This document shows, in pieces, positions 1 to 4,695 of a DNA stretch of 5,940 nucleotides (position 1 is the stretch's first letter; every line of letters starts with the position of its first letter). The DNA is from an uncultured Fidelibacterota bacterium. GTDB lineage: Bacteria > Marinisomatota > Marinisomatia > Marinisomatales > UBA1611. The notes under the pieces are model-generated. The model did no database searches. It saw nothing but the letters and a program-made list of their open reading frames with translations, and had not been told where the DNA came from. A program made the translations under genes and the position numbers. The stretch is taken from positions 1 to 5,940 of the forward strand of contig CAJWPW010000082.1 of NCBI GenBank assembly GCA_913045415.1, in the 5' to 3' direction.

Positions 1-361
1 CATAAATTTCATCTTCCGTCATAAAACGGGCACCCAAAGATAGGATATTTGCATTGTTGTGCTCTCGGGAGAGTTTCACTATTTCTACTGGACCATTATA
101 AAATACTGCTGCCCGAACACCTTTGACCCGGTTAGCTGCCATGGCTTCCCCCTGTCCCGAACCACCTAAAATGATTCCGCGACTTTCAAGGTCGGATGCT
201 ACTGCTTTGGCGCAGGGAAAAATGTAATCAGGATAATCATCTAGTGCATCATATTCATGGGCACCGTGATCTGTTACTTCATGTCCTTTTGAGATCAAAT
301 AATCTCGAATGATATTTTTCAGGTCAAGTCCAGCATGATCTGTTGCAATATGTATTTTCAT
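1..361 (-). CDS. rpiB: Ribose-5-phosphate isomerase B (RpiB/LacAB family), 3' end beyond window
   Basis: Interconverts ribose-5-phosphate and ribulose-5-phosphate in the cytoplasm. I translated this frame by hand: ATG at 361-359, then 120 open codons to the window edge. Family members are usually about 145-150 residues, so some 25-30 C-terminal residues are missing. Visible motifs are A-T-D-H-A-G at 6-11 (Asp8 and His9 at the sugar-binding site), the phosphate/anion-hole loop G-G-S-G-Q-G-E at 66-72, A-A-N-R at 75-78, and S-R-E-H-N-N-A-N at 98-105, whose His101 is the conserved ring-opening histidine. Position 66, where the E. coli-type enzyme has its catalytic Cys, is Gly, and Glu72 follows the loop. 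This matches the Glu-dependent type known from Mycobacterium tuberculosis RpiB. The start lies 11 bases after the tkt stop, with no clear Shine-Dalgarno, so expression probably depends on readthrough from tkt. LacA/LacB galactose-6-phosphate isomerase subunits share the fold, but the tkt/rpe neighbours favour RpiB. Confidence 0.93.
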   Translation of the reverse strand, partial: MKIHIATDHAGLDLKNIIRDYLISKGHEVTDHGAHEYDALDDYPDYIFPCAKAVASDLESRGIILGGSGQGEAMAANRVKGVRAAVFYNGPVEIVKLSREHNNANILSLGARFMTEDEIY

Positions 362-372
362 TTAGTTAAGCG

Positions 373-2400
373 TTAAAGTAGTTTATTTAAATGAGCCCTA
401 ATCTTTTTCTCAACTTGATCTGCTGTAAAACCAAATTGTTGCGCTAAATCTTTCCCCGGTGCGGATGCACCAAAATGATCAATACCAATCGAGAGACCAT
501 TGAACCCTGCATATTTTGCCCACCCTTGGGTAATACCTGCTTCCAGAGTCACTTTCAAACAACCCCTAAATGGAATTAAATCAGTTTTAAATTCGTCTGA
601 TTGAAATTCAAATAATTCCATACAAGGCATACTAATGATACGGCAATTTTTATCATCCATTCTTTTCGCTGTTTCAATTGCAAGAGCAACTTCAGACCCA
701 GTCGCAATCAATACGATTTCGGGTGACCCTTCACAATCTTGTCTTATATAAGCGCCATTTTTTACACCTGATTCAATCTTGGAATAATCCATATCTGAAA
801 CTGGCAGACCCTGACGAGTCAATAAAAGTGCTGAGGGTGTATTTCGATTTTCCATTGCCAGTTTAAAACAAACAGCCGTTTCTTTGGCGTCGCCGGGGCG
901 AAATACATTAAAATTTGGAATCGCTCTTAGGGCCATGGTATGTTCAATGGGTTGATGCGTTGGGCCATCTTCCCCCACCCAGAATGAATCATGAGTAAAT
1001 TCATGAATAGCTCGTACTTGTTGAATAGCTGCCAACCGAAGTGCAGGGCGCTCATAATCTGCAAATACCAAAAAGGTGCCACCAAATGGAATAATACCAC
1101 CATGTAATGACATTCCATTGATCATTGCAGCCATAGGGAATTCTCTCACACCAAAAGCAATATTTCTACCAGATTTATTATTCTTTTGAAAATCGGAATA
1201 TTTATTTGCAAAATTTCCTGTGTAATTGGATGGCTCTAAATCTGCGGAGCCCCCAACAAGGTTGGGTAATAATTGAGCATAATGATCCAAAGCTAAACCG
1301 AACGCTTTCCTTGTAGCCAATGAAGTACTTTCTTCAAATTCGGGATAGGTAAAAACTGGGAGTTGATCTTCTACAGCAACGGACCAAAATGAATCAACAC
1401 CTGAATCTTTTCTGCATTCTGATAGTTGCGTATCCCAATCTGAAACTGTTTTATACAATGAATCAAATCTGGATCGAAAATGAGATTTGACTTCGTCGGG
1501 TAAAAAGAAAGATTCCGATGCTAAACCGAGCGCATCTTTTGTTGCATAAATTTCATCATCTGGCAGAGGTGCGCCATGCGTATTATGGTCTCTCTCCATT
1601 CCAGCACTCCCTTTCGCCATGATTGTTTTTCCAATAATGATACTGGGTATATCCATGATTTGAGCTTTTTCAATTGCGGTCCGAATTGCTTCATGATCAT
1701 GCCCATCTATTTCTTGAACATGCCAGCCAAATCCTTCAAAGACGGTAGCATAATTTGTGGAATCACATCGCGATACACCTCCGGAAATCTGAATCTCATT
1801 TGAATCATAAAAAACAATGAGACGAGATAACCCTAAATGACCAGCCAAAGATGATGCACCTAAGGTGATGGGCTCCTGCATATCACCATCGCTTGCAAGA
1901 ACATACGTATAATGATTAACCAAGCCTTCTGCGTTTTTTGACTTTTCTTCCAGGACATGTCGGAGAAATGTTTCTGCAAATGCCATGCCGGTGCCCATAC
2001 CAAATCCCTGCCCCAGTGGACCGGTCGTACATTCTACGCCAGGAATTTCAACTTCCGGGTGTCCTGGCGTTTTACTGTGCAACTGCCGGAATTGTTTAAG
2101 ATCATCAAGGCCAAGCCACCCAATCAAATGGAGTAATACATACTGAAGTGCAGATTCGTGTCCTGCAGATAATATAAATCTATCCCGATTAAACCAATTT
2201 GGATCCTTCGGGTTAAACTGTAGATAATCTTTAAAAAGTATAGTGGCAAAATCTGCTGATGACATGGGACCACCGGTGTGACCAGAATTCGCTTTTCTAA
2301 CCGTGTCCATAATCAATCCTTTGATCACAGAAACAGTATAATGGTCCTTCTCTTCTGGGCTCCAGGTGGAAAAATTATCTAAATCTTTGTATTTGCTCAT
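373..2400 (-). CDS. tkt: Transketolase, full length
   Basis: ThDP- and divalent-metal-dependent enzyme that moves two-carbon ketol units between sugar phosphates (xylulose-5-P to ribose-5-P or erythrose-4-P) in the non-oxidative pentose phosphate pathway. The 675 residues match the usual single-chain bacterial length; the protein is not split into halves. N-terminal ThDP domain: S-G-H at 39-41, S-A-G-H at 78-81, T-P-G-H-P-E at 111-116, G-P-L-G-Q-G-F-G at 127-134, and the metal/diphosphate motif D171-G172-D173 to D-S-N-E at 199-202 (Asn201 as metal ligand). T-H-G-A-P-L at 274-279 carries His275. Central pyrimidine domain: G-G-S-A-D-L at 383-388, G-V-R-E-F with the expected catalytic Glu420, and G-E-D-G-P-T-H-Q-P with His482. 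The C-terminal domain runs from about 560 to the end. The ThDP motif starts with Ser170 rather than the usual Gly, which resembles a variant transketolase clade. The ATG directly follows the tandem stops of rpe, suggesting translational coupling. DXP synthase is excluded by the T-H-G-A-P-L and G-S-A-D-L motifs. Confidence 0.97.
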   Translation of the reverse strand: MSKYKDLDNFSTWSPEEKDHYTVSVIKGLIMDTVRKANSGHTGGPMSSADFATILFKDYLQFNPKDPNWFNRDRFILSAGHESALQYVLLHLIGWLGLDDLKQFRQLHSKTPGHPEVEIPGVECTTGPLGQGFGMGTGMAFAETFLRHVLEEKSKNAEGLVNHYTYVLASDGDMQEPITLGASSLAGHLGLSRLIVFYDSNEIQISGGVSRCDSTNYATVFEGFGWHVQEIDGHDHEAIRTAIEKAQIMDIPSIIIGKTIMAKGSAGMERDHNTHGAPLPDDEIYATKDALGLASESFFLPDEVKSHFRSRFDSLYKTVSDWDTQLSECRKDSGVDSFWSVAVEDQLPVFTYPEFEESTSLATRKAFGLALDHYAQLLPNLVGGSADLEPSNYTGNFANKYSDFQKNNKSGRNIAFGVREFPMAAMINGMSLHGGIIPFGGTFLVFADYERPALRLAAIQQVRAIHEFTHDSFWVGEDGPTHQPIEHTMALRAIPNFNVFRPGDAKETAVCFKLAMENRNTPSALLLTRQGLPVSDMDYSKIESGVKNGAYIRQDCEGSPEIVLIATGSEVALAIETAKRMDDKNCRIISMPCMELFEFQSDEFKTDLIPFRGCLKVTLEAGITQGWAKYAGFNGLSIGIDHFGASAPGKDLAQQFGFTADQVEKKIRAHLNKLL

Positions 2401-2406
2401 TTATTA
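2401..2406 (-). other. Tandem stop codons of rpe abutting the tkt start
   Basis: On the minus strand rpe ends TAA TAA and the tkt ATG follows with no base in between. A ribosome finishing rpe is placed at the tkt start, and no purine-rich Shine-Dalgarno is seen upstream, so tkt translation probably relies on coupling to rpe. The second TAA is in frame with both rpe and tkt. Confidence 0.6.
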
Positions 2407-3069
2407 CTCAGTCAATTGATAAAAATCTTTTATTGTTTGAATTGGATTATTTGCTTTAAATATTTCAGATCCCGCAACAAGGACATTCGCTCCTGCGTCT
2501 ATTACTTCTTTAGCATTATGGAGTTTGATACCTCCATCCACTTCAATTAAAACTCTATCTAAACATTTCTCATTAAGATATTTTCTAATTTCAGAAATAC
2601 GCTTATTTGTCCCGGGTAAATATCCCTGTCCACCAAACCCTGGCTCTACACTCATGATCAGCACGACATCCACTTTATCCAAAATTGGGAAAATATCTGA
2701 TAAGGGTGTTGCAGGTTTGATCGAAACGCCTACTTTACTTCCACAAGACCGAATGAGATCAATAATGCCTACCGGATTATTAGTAGCTTCAATATGAAAA
2801 GTAATATTATCTGCACCGGCCTTTGCAAAGGGCTCTACTAGTTTTTCCGGATCCACTACCATCATGTGAACATCTATAAATTTTTCTGTTTTTGGGCGAA
2901 GGGATTTTACTACTGGTGGTCCAATAGTAAGGTTGGGTACAAACTGATTATCCATCACATCTACATGGATCCAATGGGCTCCACCTTTATTGCATATTTG
3001 CAGCGCCGCTTGCAAATTGGAGAAATCTGCTGACAAGATGGAAGGGGCTAATTTAAAATTTGGGGACAT
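2404..3069 (-). CDS. rpe: Ribulose-phosphate 3-epimerase
   Basis: Interconverts ribulose-5-phosphate and xylulose-5-phosphate, supplying the ketol donor for transketolase encoded just downstream. At 221 residues it has the normal length of this (beta/alpha)8-barrel family. Motifs in order: L-A-P-S-I-L-S-A-D-F at 7-16; H-V-D-V-M-D at 35-40 (metal ligand His35, catalytic Asp37); P-N-L-T-I-G-P at 45-51; D-V-H-M-M at 66-70 (metal ligand His68); the flexible active-site lid M-S-V-E-P-G-F-G-G-Q at 139-148; E-V-D-G-G-I at 176-181 (catalytic Asp178); and the phosphate-binding V-A-G-S at 198-201. All four metal/catalytic residues are present, so it should be active. The ATG at 3069-3067 is preceded by A-rich sequence with no Shine-Dalgarno; no better upstream start is needed because family homology begins by residue 7. 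The gene ends TAA TAA, immediately followed by the tkt ATG. Confidence 0.97.
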   Translation of the reverse strand: MSPNFKLAPSILSADFSNLQAALQICNKGGAHWIHVDVMDNQFVPNLTIGPPVVKSLRPKTEKFIDVHMMVVDPEKLVEPFAKAGADNITFHIEATNNPVGIIDLIRSCGSKVGVSIKPATPLSDIFPILDKVDVVLIMSVEPGFGGQGYLPGTNKRISEIRKYLNEKCLDRVLIEVDGGIKLHNAKEVIDAGANVLVAGSEIFKANNPIQTIKDFYQLTE

Positions 3070-3109
3070 TTTTAAGGCGAGAATTTATGAAAATGATTAG
3101 GCGATAGGA
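3070..3109 (-). other. 40-base intergenic gap between osmC-like gene and rpe
   Basis: This is the only gap in the window long enough to hold any control site. It is A/T-rich, contains no hairpin followed by a T-run and no recognisable promoter pair, and ends in AAAA just before the rpe ATG. It holds two near copies of CGCCTAA / CGCCTTAA (3097-3103 and 3072-3079), probably by chance. It marks the boundary between the upstream block and the pentose phosphate block, so an internal promoter here or inside the osmC-like gene cannot be excluded. Confidence 0.4.
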
Positions 3110-3517
3110 TTAAGATTTAGGATATATGAACTCTACTATTTCATTCAGGTCATTATGGAGGCTACCGCTTACCGGATAGGTGTGAGCTGCTCTTTCCAAT
3201 TTAACCTGATCTTTATCTAAGATTGGATGTGAAAAATTTATTTTCAGCCTGATTTCTCCTATCCGTCTTGGATTAGATACCATGACCTTTTCCACTTTGG
3301 CTGTGGTTCCCTCTATCATAACAACATCACGTTTTGCAACAATTCCCATAATTGTTAGCATCCAAGATGCTAATGCTGTAGCAACTAAATCCGTTGGTGA
3401 AAATGCTTTACCTTTACCTTGGTTATCAACCGGTGCATCCGTGATAATAGTTTTCCCCGATTGCAGATGAGTCGATTCAGTTCTTAAATCTCCCTTATAT
3501 ACAACTTTCGAAATCAT
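3110..3517 (-). CDS. OsmC-fold protein lacking both redox cysteines
   Basis: A 135-residue protein with the layout of short OsmC/Ohr-family proteins, which normally reduce organic hydroperoxides with a cysteine pair. Family marks are T-D-A-P at 26-29, the segment F-S-P-T-D-L-V-A-T-A-L-A-S at 39-51 leading into the central helix, an N-P-R-R-I-G-E-I strand at 82-89, and the P-V-S-G-S-L-H-N-D-L segment at 115-124 ending in E-F-I-Y. The first catalytic Cys normally follows A-L-A-S, but residue 52 is Trp (codon TGG). The second normally precedes P-V-S, but residue 114 is Tyr (codon TAT). The protein contains no cysteine at all. The reading frame is intact and otherwise well conserved, so this is not a decayed gene. 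Peroxidase activity by the standard mechanism is therefore not expected; binding or structural roles are possible but unproven. The start overlaps the dipeptidase stop by 4 bases and has a good Shine-Dalgarno. A gene symbol is withheld because function is uncertain. Confidence 0.88.
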   Translation of the reverse strand: MISKVVYKGDLRTESTHLQSGKTIITDAPVDNQGKGKAFSPTDLVATALASWMLTIMGIVAKRDVVMIEGTTAKVEKVMVSNPRRIGEIRLKINFSHPILDKDQVKLERAAHTYPVSGSLHNDLNEIVEFIYPKS

Positions 3518-4695
3518 GAGGTTACTTCCTTAAAGACACGTTTGAAATTTCCGCCTAAAATCTTTTTCACATCTCGTTCTGAATACCCCCTTTTCAGTAA
3601 TTCTTTAGTGAGATCAGGTAATTTTGAAATCTTATCTATTCCCCTTGGAAGTATTTCAACACCATCCCAGTCTGCACCTATGCCAACGTGATCAACGCCA
3701 ATCAAATCTATTATATATTCAATATGGTTAACTACATCGCCTAAATCTGGTACTACGCTTTGAAGATGCGGTACTAACATTTCACTTTCCTTGTACCAGT
3801 AATAATCACTATTAGGATCATATAATTTTGCTAATGAATCCGATTTTAATTTGAATGATTCTTTCACCACTTTTGCTTTTTCTTCATATGTAGAATCAAT
3901 ATACCCGGGATAAAAGTTTACAAACACTACTCCGCCATTTTCTTTCATAGCCAATAGTTGCTCATCTTTCAGATTTCTAAAATGCGGACAAATATTATAG
4001 ACCGATGAATGAGACGCAATTATTGGTTTTGTAGTAGTTTTTATAATATCATAAAAAGTTTGCTCACCAGAATGAGATATATCAATCATGATACCCAATT
4101 CATTACAGCGATTAATCACATCTTCCCCAAAATCTGTTAATCCTTTAAATGCAAGTGAATCTCCTCTCAGAGTTTCATCTTTTGCTGACGTGGCCCAGTC
4201 TGTAGAATTATTCCAAGTAATGCCCAAATAGCGGGTACCGCGATCATACAAAGCATTCAACTTTTCCAAATCATTTTCTATTGCATGTCCGCCTTCTACC
4301 CCAATCATGCATGACATTATCCCGTGTTGATCATTATAAACCAAATCTTGATAATCAAAAGGAATAGCCCATTGGTCTGGGACACGAGAACAAAGGTATT
4401 CTAATTGGGAGATCATTTGATTGGCGCGATTATAATATTCACCTTCACTAAACTCCTGAGGCGAAACCCAAATTGAAAATACCTGGCAATCTACTCCGCC
4501 CTTTTTGAATTTTGGTAAATCGGAATGACTTTCAGGAAGGTCTGTTAAAATATCCCGGCCCGTTAAAGATCTTAATAAAACATCATTATGCGTATCTACA
4601 ACAAAAGCATCTGCGTGAATACTGGCAACATCCTTTTCACATGATTGGTTTAAAAAAAGAATTAGAAATAGGAATTTGAAATAATGATTTTTCAT
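3514..4695 (-). CDS. Membrane dipeptidase (renal dipeptidase family, M19), predicted lipoprotein
   Basis: A zinc metallopeptidase of the amidohydrolase superfamily that hydrolyses dipeptides, including some with a D-residue at the C-terminal side. It has 393 residues, normal for the family. Residues 1-18 form a signal peptide ending at Cys19, so it is probably anchored by lipid outside the cytoplasm. Metal and catalytic residues are all visible: D-T-H-N-D at 34-38 (His36, Asp38); G-V-E-G-G at 132-136 (bridging Glu134); D-I-S-H-S at 205-209 (His208); A-S-H-S-S at 227-231 (His229); F-R-N at 239-241 (Arg240, equivalent to the substrate-binding Arg of human DPEP1); and G-A-D-W-D-G at 340-345 (Asp342). 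The human substrate-contacting His152 aligns with Trp161 in T-W-N-N, which I believe is common in bacterial members. The start overlaps the kmo stop (ATGA) and the stop overlaps the osmC-like start, so the three are probably translated together. The natural substrate cannot be read from sequence; salvage of peptides or of peptidoglycan-derived dipeptides are alternatives. Confidence 0.93.
   Translation of the reverse strand: MKNHYFKFLFLILFLNQSCEKDVASIHADAFVVDTHNDVLLRSLTGRDILTDLPESHSDLPKFKKGGVDCQVFSIWVSPQEFSEGEYYNRANQMISQLEYLCSRVPDQWAIPFDYQDLVYNDQHGIMSCMIGVEGGHAIENDLEKLNALYDRGTRYLGITWNNSTDWATSAKDETLRGDSLAFKGLTDFGEDVINRCNELGIMIDISHSGEQTFYDIIKTTTKPIIASHSSVYNICPHFRNLKDEQLLAMKENGGVVFVNFYPGYIDSTYEEKAKVVKESFKLKSDSLAKLYDPNSDYYWYKESEMLVPHLQSVVPDLGDVVNHIEYIIDLIGVDHVGIGADWDGVEILPRGIDKISKLPDLTKELLKRGYSERDVKKILGGNFKRVFKEVTS
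3525..3531 (-). promoter_or_regulatory. Shine-Dalgarno of the osmC-like gene
   Basis: On the minus strand this reads AAGGAAG, seven bases before the ATG of the osmC-like gene, and lies within the 3' end of the dipeptidase gene. It is the only clear purine-rich ribosome-binding site among the five starts visible here, and it supports the ATG at 3517-3515 as the true start. It could allow fresh initiation in addition to re-initiation at the ATGA overlap. Confidence 0.6.
4642..4695 (-). other. Lipoprotein signal peptide of the M19 dipeptidase
   Basis: The first 18 residues have a short basic/polar start (M-K-N-H-Y-F-K), a hydrophobic core rich in Phe, Leu and Ile at 8-15, then N-Q-S before Cys19. 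Ser at -1 fits a signal peptidase II site, but Asn at -3 is unlike the usual Leu/Val/Ile there; Leu15 sits at -4. The lipobox is thus relaxed, as often seen in Bacteroidota-type lipoproteins. The residues after the Cys are E-K-D. Confidence 0.65.

Noticed and set aside
927..1118. Out-of-frame minus-strand frames inside tkt (also 1521-1706)
   Set aside because: They overlap conserved transketolase motifs in another frame, so they are shadows and not nested genes.
1576..1803. Plus-strand open frame of 75 codons opposite tkt
   Set aside because: Antisense to conserved transketolase sequence; no ribosome-binding site or recognisable product. The shorter frames at 678-866 and 3282-3470 were rejected for the same reason.
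2525..2797. Plus-strand open frame of 90 codons opposite rpe
   Set aside because: It lies wholly inside a strongly recognised gene, its translation matches nothing known, and it is best explained as an antisense shadow.
3072..3103. Near-repeat CGCCTAA / CGCCTTAA upstream of rpe as a possible operator
   Set aside because: Two imperfect 7-8 base copies in 40 A/T-rich bases can arise by chance, and they form neither a palindrome nor a known operator.
3110..3517. osmC-like gene as a pseudogene or sequencing-error artefact
   Set aside because: The frame is intact from a good ribosome-binding site to the stop, other family motifs are kept, and two independent errors hitting exactly the two catalytic codons is unlikely.
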